Below, piece by piece: positions 26,078 through 35,361 of a stretch of 64,000 nt of DNA. This DNA is from Nitrospirota bacterium. Lineage in GTDB: Bacteria > Nitrospirota > Nitrospiria > Nitrospirales > UBA8639. Each line of letters starts with the position of its first letter. The first letter of the stretch is position 1. The position numbers and the translations under genes were made by a program. Below the pieces are notes generated by a model. That model was not told where the DNA came from. It made no database searches and saw only the letters and a program-made list of their open reading frames with translations. The stretch is from positions 1 to 64,000 of the forward strand of contig JAQBUF010000009.1 in NCBI GenBank assembly GCA_027623995.1, given 5' to 3'.

Positions 26078-27392
26078 CCGTCAGTTCCTTTTTCTCACCT
26101 TGCATTGTTTCTGACGCTTGACCAAACACCAAAGGACGAGACACCCATTCATTTTCGGGAAGCTGAAAGAGGCCTACTGGTGCACCACAACGACGAAAGA
26201 TTTCCCGAACCTGTTTTCGTGAGGAATCAGATAACCCCAGGACCAGCATCTGATTGATCTCGGTACGCAGTTGTTGAAACTCGGCAAAGGCCTTGGGGGT
26301 ATTGAAGTCATCATCCATGGCCTCTTCAAATGCCTTGGCAAACTGAGTAAACCGTGGCTGAATTGCGGCATCTTCATTCACATCCTGTGGTGCCGGTTCC
26401 TGCAACCGTTGAAACAATCCATATAAATTATCCAGCGCAGCTTTAGCTTCCGAAACTCCCTGATTGGAGAAGTTCACATCACTACGATAGTGAGTTGTCA
26501 AAAGAAAATATCGCAGGGTTTCGGCGGTGACTGCTTCGGAACAATTGGATTTGTCGAAAATTTCACGAACCGTAAAAAAGTTTCCCAAGGATTTCGACAT
26601 TTTTTCTTCATCAATCGTCACAAATCCATTGTGCACCCAAAACCGGGAAAACCCTTGCCCTGTCGCCGCGCACGACTGCGCGATTTCGTTTTCATGATGA
26701 GGAAAAATAAGATCCTTCCCTCCGCCATGAATATCGAACGTTCCTCCAAGATGATGAATGGACATGGCCGAACATTCTATATGCCATCCCGGACGCCCTG
26801 GCCCCCACGGGCTCTCCCAAGCCGGCTCCCCTGGCTTGGTGCCTTTCCACAAGGCAAAATCCATTGGATCCCGTTTGCGGGGATCAACCTCGACTCGCGC
26901 ACCGGCCTGCATATCCTCTAACTTTCTCCGTCCCAGTTGTCCATAAGAAGCGAAGGTTGACACCTGGAAATACACATCGTGATCAACTTGGTACGCATGC
27001 TCTTTATCCACCAGAGACTGAATCATCTCAATGATTTCAGTCATATGATCCGTGGCTCGAGGCTCGATATCAGGATTTGTCACGCCCAAGCGATGCATAT
27101 CGCGATAATAGGCTTGCACGTATTTCTCGGTTACCTGCTTCCAAGGAATGGATTCTTCCGCGGCACGATTAAGGATTTTATCATCGACATCGGTGAAGTT
27201 TTTGACGTAGTTCACCTGATACCCGCGATAGGTGAGATACCGTCGAATGATGTCAAACACAATGGCGCTTCGGGCATGGCCAAGATGACATTCATCATAC
27301 ACTGTCACCCCACACACATACATGCCGACCTGGTCGGAAGAGAGCGGAATGAATTCTTCTTTTTGATTAGTGAGGGTATTGAATATTTTCAC
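25929..27392 (-). CDS. cysS: Cysteinyl-tRNA synthetase
   Basis: 487 residues. Class I signatures: CGVTVYDECHLGHARS (HIGH-like HLGH with the first zinc Cys) and KMSKSLGN. The zinc site continues in IECSAMS and HHENEIAQS. It charges tRNA-Cys. Its last 149 bp overlap the start of rlmB in another frame. Confidence 0.97.
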   Translation of the reverse strand: MKIFNTLTNQKEEFIPLSSDQVGMYVCGVTVYDECHLGHARSAIVFDIIRRYLTYRGYQVNYVKNFTDVDDKILNRAAEESIPWKQVTEKYVQAYYRDMHRLGVTNPDIEPRATDHMTEIIEMIQSLVDKEHAYQVDHDVYFQVSTFASYGQLGRRKLEDMQAGARVEVDPRKRDPMDFALWKGTKPGEPAWESPWGPGRPGWHIECSAMSIHHLGGTFDIHGGGKDLIFPHHENEIAQSCAATGQGFSRFWVHNGFVTIDEEKMSKSLGNFFTVREIFDKSNCSEAVTAETLRYFLLTTHYRSDVNFSNQGVSEAKAALDNLYGLFQRLQEPAPQDVNEDAAIQPRFTQFAKAFEEAMDDDFNTPKAFAEFQQLRTEINQMLVLGLSDSSRKQVREIFRRCGAPVGLFQLPENEWVSRPLVFGQASETMQGEKKELTDEWVQEQIQHRAQARSQKDFAAADQIRKTLAAQGIILEDRPDGTTRWKR

Positions 27393-27398
27393 GGCGCA

Positions 27399-28010
27399 TT
27401 AGATTTCACCGCTTGGAGACGGGGATGACTTGATCGCTTTTTTGGCCTGAAGTTTTACCACCCAAAAACCAATCGCGATCAAGACTACGAATAGAATCGT
27501 AAAGAGGTTAAAATATTTTTCGATCACGTCCTTAACCCACGGGCCAAAAAATTGCAGGGTGCCCGCCACAATAAAAAACCGAGCCCCACGACTAATGATG
27601 GAAGCGATAACAAAGACCTTAAAATTCACATAAAAGGCCCCAGCCCCAATGGTAAACACTTTATACGGAATTGGCGTCAACCCTGCAATCAGAATCGCCC
27701 ACCCTTCATACCGTTCAAAGGTTTGGTGAATTGTGGCCACACGCTCTTGGCCCATGAAACGTAGGAGAAGCGGTCTGCCTCCCCACCACCCAATCGCATA
27801 ACCAAAGATCCCCCCTAATACCGACCCGACCGTGGTAATCGCCGCATAATACATTCCCCATGAGGGATTCCCTAAGGTCAGGGCCATCAGTAACACATCA
27901 GGAGGCAAGGGGAAAAATGAAGACTCCGCAAAGGACAGGATAAATAACGCCGGCACGGCGTATGGCGAATCCGACCAAGATAACATCCAATCGTAGATTT
28001 CGTGGATCAT
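27399..28010 (-). CDS. DedA/YqaA-like VTT-domain membrane protein
   Basis: 203 residues with several membrane helices. FILSFAESSFFPLPPDVLLMALTLGNP and GSVLGGIFGYAIGWWGG are typical of the YqaA branch of the SNARE-associated (VTT) family. GLTPIPYKVFTIGAGAF carries the re-entrant loop Pro residues. Members of the wider family are thought to move lipids across the membrane; the substrate here is unknown. It starts between surE (12 bp upstream) and cysS (6 bp downstream), suggesting one transcript. Confidence 0.8.
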   Translation of the reverse strand: MIHEIYDWMLSWSDSPYAVPALFILSFAESSFFPLPPDVLLMALTLGNPSWGMYYAAITTVGSVLGGIFGYAIGWWGGRPLLLRFMGQERVATIHQTFERYEGWAILIAGLTPIPYKVFTIGAGAFYVNFKVFVIASIISRGARFFIVAGTLQFFGPWVKDVIEKYFNLFTILFVVLIAIGFWVVKLQAKKAIKSSPSPSGEI

Positions 28011-28022
28011 GAAAATGGTTCT

Positions 28023-28805
28023 TTACTGGGATGAACGAAGAGAACGTAACTGTTTGCTTAAGGCTGGTTCCCACGACTGTAACTTTATCAACGCTCGATA
28101 TTGTGTCATGTCAAAATGAAGTGGGGTCAATGAAACAAAGCCTTGAGAAATGGTCTCCACATCCGAATGTTTCTTTCTATTCCACGATACCTGTTCTCCT
28201 GCGATCCAGTAATACTTCCCGCCTCGAGGATCGGTCTTTTCAACGACAGGGTCTTTATATCGCCGCCGGCTTAAGGAGGTGAGCTTTATCCCCTTTAGGC
28301 CATTCGCTGGCAGATCAGGAATATTGACATTGAGCAAGGTATCCTCGGGGAGTCCATTTTTCGTAACCATTTTCGCAACTTCAAGTGCGACCTTAGCTCC
28401 CAGAGCAAACCGAAACTGATTTTGCCCATCCATGGATACCGCAATGGAAGGGATTCCTCGGATGGCTCCTTCTAGTGCTGCAGCCACCGTGCCTGAATTT
28501 GTGACATCATCACCAAGGTTCAGGCCCTTGTTTATTCCTGAAACCACAAGATCAATTTCATGATCTTTTAAGAGTTGCCCTATAGCCAGGGTAATGCAAT
28601 CGGATGGGGTTCCATTCACTGAAAACATTTGTCGACCAACTTGGTTCAGCCTCAGCGGTTTATGTAAGGTGATGGCCCGGCCCATTGCGTTTTGTGCGCG
28701 TTCAGGAGCGACTACCCAAACATCTCCAAGTGCTTTCAAGCTTTTGGCAAGAACTCGAATTCCAGGAGAATCAATACCATCATCATTGGCCACTAATATT
28801 GTCAT
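28023..28805 (-). CDS. surE: 5'-nucleotidase SurE
   Basis: 260 residues. N-terminal MTILVANDDGIDSPGI with the metal-binding DD pair, VVAPERAQNAMGRAITLHKPLR, and VSGINKGLNLGDDVTNSGTVAAALEGA, all SurE hallmarks. It dephosphorylates nucleoside monophosphates and is metal-dependent. First gene of the surE-yqaA-like-cysS-rlmB minus-strand run. Confidence 0.95.
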   Translation of the reverse strand: MTILVANDDGIDSPGIRVLAKSLKALGDVWVVAPERAQNAMGRAITLHKPLRLNQVGRQMFSVNGTPSDCITLAIGQLLKDHEIDLVVSGINKGLNLGDDVTNSGTVAAALEGAIRGIPSIAVSMDGQNQFRFALGAKVALEVAKMVTKNGLPEDTLLNVNIPDLPANGLKGIKLTSLSRRRYKDPVVEKTDPRGGKYYWIAGEQVSWNRKKHSDVETISQGFVSLTPLHFDMTQYRALIKLQSWEPALSKQLRSLRSSQ

Positions 28806-28970
28806 GACAGCATAGACAGAGTCATACTTCCGGAAAAACTCAGAGGAAATTTATCAAAACACGGTAGACCAAGATTCCCCTCAGGGCATGGTATGAAGAT
28901 CGGTTAAACATCACACAGACCTTAATTTCTTGCAAGAGCAAAGCCAGCAGCTACTAATCACTAACGCAAA

Positions 28971-29001
28971 AGAGCCCGCCTCAATCATTGAGGCGGGCTC
29001 T
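28971..29001 (-). terminator. Rho-independent terminator of the oxidoreductase operon
   Basis: Perfect 13-bp stem (AGAGCCCGCCTCA at 28971-28983, TGAGGCGGGCTCT at 28989-29001) with loop ATCAT. On the minus strand the stem is followed by TTTT. It lies 43 bp beyond the end of the alpha subunit gene. Confidence 0.9.
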
Positions 29002-29043
29002 CATAGTTTCTACATTTCAAGTTGATCTTTATTCAAAAACTCA

Positions 29044-30396
29044 TCAAATATTTTGCATAAAATGCGCGACTTCATCTGGATCGACTGTACCCATAATGGC
29101 CGAGGAGGGGACTGTCGCAGATTTTTTGCCAGTAAGGCCGCATTCAATTTCGTCATAAATCATTTCGACTGGCATGGACATTCCACCATACACATGTGGG
29201 CCCGCCACAATTTTGGCTTTCGAATACCCATAAATGGCTGTGGCTACATCTTTGGCCAACCACCCAACGTAATTAAATTCAGGAACCACAATAAGTTTGG
29301 CCTTTGCGCATAACTTGCGGAGTTCTTTCGTGGGGAATGGTCTCAAGGATCTGATTTTAATAAGACCAGCCTTAATACCCTTCTCTGTGCACATCCGAAT
29401 GGCTTCACGACATTGGCCTGCCATACTACCAGAAGCGATCAAAAGCACATCCGCATCCTCAACATTTTGAGCCTCTAACAATCCATCCATGTATAGATCG
29501 ATGTATTTCCGTGACCGTTCGACCGCAGCCCATACCTCTTGCTGCCACACCGCATGAATATTGTAGGCCATAAAATTTGATTTTTGGACTGGTGCATCAC
29601 GGGAAAGGCGAGCAGGAGGATTTTCCGCATCCAATACTGGTACAGCCCCTCTCCATGCCTCACGAGCAGGGAGTTTAAGGCCCTTATCCTGCATCGCGCA
29701 GTATCCACGAGCATGAGTCACGAAAAATCCATCACAGCAAACGCCTACCGGCAATGTCACATCATTCATTTCACTGATAATGAACGCTTTCATGATGTAA
29801 TCAAACAAATCCTGCTGATTTTCTGCGTGGAAAACTATCATCCCGCAATTCAGCAAATAAGCAATTTCAATATTATCAGGTTGAATAGCTAGCGGAGCAT
29901 TCACCACACGGCAGGTAAACATCGCCACTAGTGGCAACCGATGCCCTGGCCAAGAAGCAATGGGCTCCAACCCTCGAAGGGTTCCAGGCCCGGCCGTTGC
30001 AGTAAAACAACGAACGCCAGCTCGAGATCCCCCAGCCATCGCTGACATCACCCCATACTCTTCTTCTCCCCTATAAAACTCTTTCACATACCCTTCCCCA
30101 TATAATACTCCGATAAGCTGGAGGGTCTCACTTTGGGGTGTGATCGGGTAGGCAATCGACATATCAACGTTTGACCGACGAACTGCCTCTTTCGCGCACT
30201 CACTGCCAGTGATAAACTCTCGCTCTCTAGGAGCTTCTGAAAACATATATTCTGGGGTTACTATTTTCTGTTTTTTCGCCTCAGCATGAGGGTCTTTTCT
30301 TCCAACTTTTGTGGCAGTGGCAGGAGCTGGTGCTGCGCTCGTAATCGGGTCGCCTTGTGGGTTGGTTTTCACTTCACTCTCTAATGAATCACTCAT
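29044..30396 (-). CDS. porA: 2-oxoacid:ferredoxin oxidoreductase alpha subunit
   Basis: 450 residues. After a low-complexity Ala/Pro/Lys leader of about 45 residues, the pyrimidine-binding domain appears: ITGSECAKEAVRRSNVDMSIAYPITPQSETLQ, then EEEYGVMSAMAGGSRAGVRCFTATAGPG. The C-terminal half carries the transketolase-C-like region (LIKIRSLRPFP). It would bind 2-oxoacid and thiamine diphosphate together with the beta subunit. Whether the substrate is pyruvate or 2-oxoglutarate cannot be told from the sequence alone. Last gene of the five-gene operon, followed by a strong terminator. Confidence 0.88.
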   Translation of the reverse strand: MSDSLESEVKTNPQGDPITSAAPAPATATKVGRKDPHAEAKKQKIVTPEYMFSEAPREREFITGSECAKEAVRRSNVDMSIAYPITPQSETLQLIGVLYGEGYVKEFYRGEEEYGVMSAMAGGSRAGVRCFTATAGPGTLRGLEPIASWPGHRLPLVAMFTCRVVNAPLAIQPDNIEIAYLLNCGMIVFHAENQQDLFDYIMKAFIISEMNDVTLPVGVCCDGFFVTHARGYCAMQDKGLKLPAREAWRGAVPVLDAENPPARLSRDAPVQKSNFMAYNIHAVWQQEVWAAVERSRKYIDLYMDGLLEAQNVEDADVLLIASGSMAGQCREAIRMCTEKGIKAGLIKIRSLRPFPTKELRKLCAKAKLIVVPEFNYVGWLAKDVATAIYGYSKAKIVAGPHVYGGMSMPVEMIYDEIECGLTGKKSATVPSSAIMGTVDPDEVAHFMQNI

Positions 30397-30466
30397 AGCT
30401 TAACCCCTTTATGGGTGAGTCCAATCCTTTCAGAATGAAAGGACGACAATGATCAAAAAAATTTCT

Positions 30467-31222
30467 TTAACCTTCTCGCTGCATACTCTCGGGGTTATGA
30501 CCAAATGCTGCGGCACTCGCGGCCCCGTCCCCTCCTAAGGCAATATCCAATGGGTTTGTATGAGTTTTCCCGCCATGCACCAAAGATTGAAATCCCGTAA
30601 ATCGAACATTTTCGCCGCTCTCTGGCAATGCAATGCCCATTTCTTCACGCACTCGCTTAAACACCTGAGCAGCCATTCGAATTTTCGTCGCATCCGAATC
30701 CCTAATAGTAAACATCGCATCTTCATGACCTTGTTCAGCACAAATCGCCGATGTCCAACAATTCGTACCGGCACGAATCATTTTCAACGTGAGATTAGCG
30801 TAATGACAATGCACACCAATGAAAATACAGACTTCAATTTTATTTCCCCAAATCGTGAGGTTCGGATGATTCGGATTAATCATTTCCTCAGGTTCGATTT
30901 TTGGATATTTGGGACGATAGTCGGGCATTGGGATCATTAAGACTTCTGGGATTTGCGCTGCTAACTCTAGGACAGCTTTTGCCTTATCAGCGGCATGATC
31001 ATTCCAATTCCACAACACAAGTGGGCCTGGGAAAATGGTAGCATTTTTTCTGGTAAACATTGCTCTTGCCATTTCCTCCAACGCCTTAACCTCAGAAACT
31101 TCATGACCAAAGGTCAGCCCATGCAAGGGTTTTGGGGGAAGAACACCTAACTCAGCTGCGGATGGTGGATGAAACCCGGCAGGACCTGGCTCCACAATTC
31201 TTTCTAACTCAATTGCTCCCAC
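30467..31222 (-). CDS. Accessory (epsilon-type) subunit of the 2-oxoacid:ferredoxin oxidoreductase
   Basis: 251 residues with no classical motif I can name. It lies inside the oxidoreductase operon, between the delta (57 bp upstream) and alpha (70 bp downstream) genes. A fifth subunit in this position is known from the Por/For enzymes of Hydrogenobacter and Nitrospira. Visible features are PGPLVLWNWNDHAADKAKAVLELAA and an I-GVHCHYANLTLKMIRAG segment with Cys and His. Role unknown; assembly or electron transfer are guesses. Confidence 0.7.
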   Translation of the reverse strand: MGAIELERIVEPGPAGFHPPSAAELGVLPPKPLHGLTFGHEVSEVKALEEMARAMFTRKNATIFPGPLVLWNWNDHAADKAKAVLELAAQIPEVLMIPMPDYRPKYPKIEPEEMINPNHPNLTIWGNKIEVCIFIGVHCHYANLTLKMIRAGTNCWTSAICAEQGHEDAMFTIRDSDATKIRMAAQVFKRVREEMGIALPESGENVRFTGFQSLVHGGKTHTNPLDIALGGDGAASAAAFGHNPESMQREG

Positions 31223-31279
31223 GTTCAGACTCCATTCATTAGTCGATGTGTATCACACACCCTGACAAAAAACATTGAG

Positions 31280-31603
31280 TTACCCGCGAATCGGGCTGGC
31301 TAATATCGCGGTACTATTTTTTTCTGAGTAGGTAATATTTTCTGTTAGCGCTTGGTCGCCAATCTGATCAATCATTTCCATTTTAATGGCATTGTGCTTG
31401 GCCATATTGTCACAGACCCAAACACATTGAGCACATCCTTTACAACGATCGACCGCAACATACGCCGATCCATATTTCAGGCCTATATCTTTTCCGGCGT
31501 TGTTATTGTAAAGAATCGTATTAGCTTCCGGGCAAAACTGTGTACATAATTTACAACTTGTGTTTGCACAAATTTCCGTATCAATATGAGCAACTAAATA
31601 CAT
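31280..31603 (-). CDS. porD: 2-oxoacid:ferredoxin oxidoreductase delta (ferredoxin-like) subunit
   Basis: 107 residues. Two iron-sulfur motifs: CANTSCKLCTQFCP near residue 12-25 and CKGCAQCVWVC near residue 54-64, enough for two [4Fe-4S] clusters; the first has an unusual C-x4-C-x2-C-x3-C spacing. It would relay electrons between the catalytic subunits and ferredoxin. Starts 21 bp after the gamma gene. Confidence 0.85.
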   Translation of the reverse strand: MYLVAHIDTEICANTSCKLCTQFCPEANTILYNNNAGKDIGLKYGSAYVAVDRCKGCAQCVWVCDNMAKHNAIKMEMIDQIGDQALTENITYSEKNSTAILASPIRG

Positions 31604-31624
31604 ACATACCCTCTCTTTTCTGAA

Positions 31625-32329
31625 CTAGGCTGTTACGGCAGAGGCTGTTTCAGTTTTCTGCTTAGCCCATCCATGATCAACAGCATAATCCCAAGCGGCT
31701 TTGACCACAGCAAGATTCTTATCTATGAGCTCTGCCTTTTTCTTAAACTTTCTCTCCACCACACTATCTAACGCAGCTGTTCCTCCAGAAACCACAAAGC
31801 CTTTACCAAGAAAACGATCTTTTACCGCTTGGCCCAATGCATCCATGTTTGTCAATCCCGTAATGGCACCTATAGCACCGACCATCGCCATATTCGTGGC
31901 AAGGTCAATCCCAGCTACATCAAGGGACAGTGTTGTGGCAGGCAAATAGTACAATTGCGCGTCGAGTTCTTCGAGTTCCCGCGCCTGATCCGGCTCCAAC
32001 TTCATCGGCCGATCATGATTGATCAATGCCACCCCATTTTTCTTCAGTCCAAAATAGAATGGGTTTGTGTAACTTTTACCGTGGGTAATCACCTGAGGAT
32101 GAAATATCATGATAATGTGAGGGAAGGTAATCTCACCAATTTCATAAATTGGCTCATCAGACACTCTCACGTAACTTTCCACTGGTGCCATTCGTTTTTC
32201 AGACCCATAGAATGGAACAATGGTGCTCTCTCCTCCCGCGTTAATGACCGCAGTGCTAAAAATATGAGAGCCCGTGACTACGCCCTGCCCTCCGACACCA
32301 GCCATCCGGATGTTAAAACGAATCGGCAT
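31625..32329 (-). CDS. porG: 2-oxoacid:ferredoxin oxidoreductase gamma subunit
   Basis: 234 residues. Starts MPIRFNIRMAGVGGQGVVTGSHIF, the G-x-GGQG motif of the gamma domain that helps bind CoA. FYGSEKRMAPVESYVRVSD is also typical. Second gene in the operon, 66 bp after the beta gene. Confidence 0.9.
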   Translation of the reverse strand: MPIRFNIRMAGVGGQGVVTGSHIFSTAVINAGGESTIVPFYGSEKRMAPVESYVRVSDEPIYEIGEITFPHIIMIFHPQVITHGKSYTNPFYFGLKKNGVALINHDRPMKLEPDQARELEELDAQLYYLPATTLSLDVAGIDLATNMAMVGAIGAITGLTNMDALGQAVKDRFLGKGFVVSGGTAALDSVVERKFKKKAELIDKNLAVVKAAWDYAVDHGWAKQKTETASAVTA

Positions 32330-32395
32330 ATCCCTTACCCTCCTCTGTCATCAATTTCTTCATTGAAACCGGACCAAGTTTAAGCCTCACTACTT

Positions 32396-33280
32396 TTACT
32401 CAATAGCCTTCGCCGGTTTTGGCAAATATTCTTTGTAGCCATACAAGTGCGCCAAGGCCTCTTTGGCTTCATCCGAAATATATTCTGAAAACTTGTATCG
32501 ATCATTTTCCACCACATTGCAATCTTCCAACACCTTTTCGGTTGGAATCGCATATTCGATATTACAGGAGGTATAGGCCTGAATATAGGTAGGGCCCACC
32601 TCACGAGCGATCAACACAGCCTTCTTGATCACACTTTCCACCCGTCGTGGATTATTCGGAACCACAGTGGCCACATACGCACACCCTGCCACCTTTGCCA
32701 TTCCCAGCATATCCATCTTTTCAAATTTCTTCCCAAGCGGAGCCATTTTTAAGACTTGGCCTTTATTGGTCATGCCGCTTTCCTGACCACCCGTATTTCC
32801 ATACACCTCGTTGTCCAACATGATCGTCGTGAACTTTTCTTTTCTAAACCATGAGTGAAGGGTTTGAGCAAACCCAATATCAGCCATACCACCATCACCC
32901 GCCATTACCACCACATCTTTGGGTTTATCACCGAACCGAAGCTTGAGTCCACGTGCTAATCCGCTCGCGACACCATTTTGATCGCCGTAATTCCCATAGA
33001 CAAATGGGATGGCAGCCTGAGAAATTGCCAAACGTCCGCATCCTGCCGTGCCAACGGTAATAGTGTCCTCAGGATTTGGAAATGCAATCATGGCGAGGCG
33101 AATAAACAACGTCATCGCACACCCTGCGCACATGGGGTGCTCTTCAAGAATTTCCTTGAATGTTCCAACTTGGGAAACAGAAGTCTTCTTCCCGAATGGA
33201 CCGAAGTCCACCATATCCCGATATTCCTTTGGCATAAATTTCCCAAAGCCAGGTGTAAACTTTACGTAATCGAGGCTCAT
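32396..33280 (-). CDS. porB: 2-oxoacid:ferredoxin oxidoreductase beta (thiamine diphosphate-binding) subunit
   Basis: 294 residues. The thiamine diphosphate motif MAGDGGMADIG...LDNEVYGNTGGQ is clear. Cys residues in CAGCAM, GTAGCGR and a later TSCNIEY fit a [4Fe-4S] cluster. It starts GGAGGG upstream and is the first gene of the operon beta-gamma-delta-epsilon-alpha. In Nitrospira-like bacteria this enzyme makes pyruvate from acetyl-CoA or 2-oxoglutarate from succinyl-CoA with reduced ferredoxin. Confidence 0.92.
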   Translation of the reverse strand: MSLDYVKFTPGFGKFMPKEYRDMVDFGPFGKKTSVSQVGTFKEILEEHPMCAGCAMTLFIRLAMIAFPNPEDTITVGTAGCGRLAISQAAIPFVYGNYGDQNGVASGLARGLKLRFGDKPKDVVVMAGDGGMADIGFAQTLHSWFRKEKFTTIMLDNEVYGNTGGQESGMTNKGQVLKMAPLGKKFEKMDMLGMAKVAGCAYVATVVPNNPRRVESVIKKAVLIAREVGPTYIQAYTSCNIEYAIPTEKVLEDCNVVENDRYKFSEYISDEAKEALAHLYGYKEYLPKPAKAIE

Positions 33281-33710
33281 CGTAGACCCTCCTTTTTTAT
33301 GGTTGACCTAGAGGTTTAGACAAAATGGACACTTGCTTCCTTAGTTTTTATTTATTCTTCGTAAGAAAAACGGCCTACTCCCAACAAGAAATATTTAGAG
33401 AAGATACCGTAGCAAAGCATTGAAAATAATGTCAATCTGAGAAACAATGCAACAGGACAATCTAACTTCAAAAATCCTTGCAACCCTACTTTTCAATCCT
33501 AAAGGTGATGGTGGAAGAAGGCAACACAAAAGAAGACCCACTACTCCAAAAAGAAGCCCTACCATAACACAAGAGCACTAGGCCTTTGGCCCCATCAATC
33601 TGACTCAGACTTCATTTTAAGGGTTTGGACTAAACAGATGAGGACCTACCTCCAACGTAACGTTAGAGGAATCGCCTTGCAGCATGGAAATGAGCAAATT
33701 GAGCAGAAGA
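33281..33710. promoter_or_regulatory. Upstream region of the oxidoreductase operon
   Basis: 430 bp without a gene. On the minus strand a perfect TTGACA lies at 33435-33430, with TACGGT 18 nt downstream (33411-33406), giving a good -35 but a poor -10. The transcript would have a leader of about 120 nt before porB. An AGGAGGG ribosome binding site precedes porB. No terminator for the M23 peptidase gene on the other side is obvious. Confidence 0.4.
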
Positions 33711-34685
33711 TTAATCAAGGATATATTGGACGGGATTCACAACCTTGTCATTAACCGCTACTTGATAGTGAAGATGGGGGCCTGTAGAAAATTTACCCGT
33801 ACTACCCACAAGCCCGATTACATCTCCACGCTCAATTTTCTTGCCATATTTCACCAACATCTTAGACAAGTGTCCAAAGGTGGTCTCAATCCCATACCCA
33901 TGATCAATTCTAATAAAATTACCCATTCTAGTATCATAAGCAGCCACCACAACTTTCCCAGATGCGGGAGCCCTTATTTCACGACCACGTGGAGATCCAA
34001 TATCCAACCCAGAGTGAAAGGCTTTTTTGCCCGTAAAGGGAGAAATTCTTGGACCAAATTTTGAGGTAATATGACCTTTGACTGGCCAAATAGACGGTGT
34101 CGCTGCCCATCGGCCCACACGTTCGCCTGCAGTTTCGGCCAAATTATCTAGGATTTGTTGTTCCTTTAAGGCTTGCCGGTCAAGCCAGACTAATCCCTGT
34201 TCAATATTAACAACTAACGAGGCCAGTGGATTTGCTACGTTTTGTGAGTCAATAGTTTCCTGTCTTGATGTGTCCAGAGATTGCCCAGGCTCACTGTAAG
34301 TCGAATTTTCATAAGGGAACTCTTCACCACCCTGCCCATTGACTTCGATACCCTCAACGTTATCAGGCTCCAAACCAAACATGGTTTGCAACTTTCGATT
34401 AAGTTCTTGCATAACCAGCATTCGTTGTTTCATGCCATCGATGGTTGAGGAGAACGTCTTTGTCTGGCCTCTGGTTTCCACGATTTCTTCCCGTAATGTG
34501 TTGAGCTCAGATACCTGGCTTGTCTGAACAACATAGTGAGCCATAATTCCCAATTGGATGACAACCAAAACGGCGGCAGTAATCAATGACCGACGAAGTG
34601 TGACTTTTCGCAACCTCATCCAAAGAGGATTTGTGGTCGCTCCTCGGAAAATCATTATGGTATAGGCTTCATCAGAGGTCTTCAT
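33711..34685 (-). CDS. M23-family peptidase with membrane anchor and coiled coil
   Basis: 324 residues; GAGGAG 4 nt before the ATG. One membrane helix near residues 33-50, then a coiled-coil stretch (residues about 55-105), a Glu/Ser/Asn-rich linker, and a C-terminal LytM domain. Zinc ligands are visible in FHSGLDIGSP (His and Asp) and GPHLHYQV (His-x-His). It probably cuts peptidoglycan cross-links in the periplasm, or acts as an activator of an amidase. Confidence 0.88.
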   Translation of the reverse strand: MKTSDEAYTIMIFRGATTNPLWMRLRKVTLRRSLITAAVLVVIQLGIMAHYVVQTSQVSELNTLREEIVETRGQTKTFSSTIDGMKQRMLVMQELNRKLQTMFGLEPDNVEGIEVNGQGGEEFPYENSTYSEPGQSLDTSRQETIDSQNVANPLASLVVNIEQGLVWLDRQALKEQQILDNLAETAGERVGRWAATPSIWPVKGHITSKFGPRISPFTGKKAFHSGLDIGSPRGREIRAPASGKVVVAAYDTRMGNFIRIDHGYGIETTFGHLSKMLVKYGKKIERGDVIGLVGSTGKFSTGPHLHYQVAVNDKVVNPVQYILD

Positions 34686-34818
34686 GTATCTCCTCTTGGT
34701 GTGTACTCGTCCAACATTATCAAAATTCCAAAATATTTTACTGGAGTTGATCTTATATGGTCAACACCAAAATGGAAGAATTCGACTTGACTGCGAAGAA
34801 GAACCATCACTATAGCAA

Positions 34819-35157
34819 TTATGCGATATTAGGTTTTTGGGTCATTTCATGAACCCAGGTCAAATACGATTCCGAACCGTCCACTATAGGCAATGCAATA
34901 ATTTCAGGCACGTCATAACTATGTTGGGCAATAATGGCCTTCTCAAGAAAATGAAACAATGGCTTCACCGTTTTAAGAATCATAAGGCATTCTTCCTCTT
35001 CGGCTACTTTGTTCTCCCACTGAAAGATCGATTTCATCTTAGGAAGGATATTTACACAAGCCACAAGCCGCTGATGGACCAACATTTTGCCTAAAACAAT
35101 TGCCTCTTCTTCCGAAGACGTAGTGACCAACACAACAATTTCTTCACCTGCAGCCAT
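34819..35157 (-). CDS. cutA: Divalent-cation tolerance protein CutA
   Basis: 112 residues, full length for CutA1. VVLVTTSSEEEAIVLGKMLVHQRLVACVNILP at the start, IFQWENKVAEEEECLMILKT in the middle, and HSYDVPEIIALPI near the end are the family signature. Small trimeric cytoplasmic protein associated with copper tolerance; precise role unsettled. Confidence 0.93.
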   Translation of the reverse strand: MAAGEEIVVLVTTSSEEEAIVLGKMLVHQRLVACVNILPKMKSIFQWENKVAEEEECLMILKTVKPLFHFLEKAIIAQHSYDVPEIIALPIVDGSESYLTWVHEMTQKPNIA

Positions 35158-35361
35158 CCTGGCTAAAACCTAACTTGGTCTAGTATGATGGTGGAGATTG
35201 TGGTGAGTTTCCATACTCCAGCCACTGAAATCTCAATCTGCTACACGTTATCGGCGGTTTCTGCGAAGAACTTTACAGGGTAAAACTCAAATAAAATCTA
35301 CTTTAAAATACCTAGATAATTAAACTCGCACATAAAAATAATGTGGCTTCCCTACACCATA

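Noticed and set aside
31829-32383. 184-codon plus-strand frame opposite porG
   Set aside because: Shadow of the gamma subunit gene; composition not protein-like.
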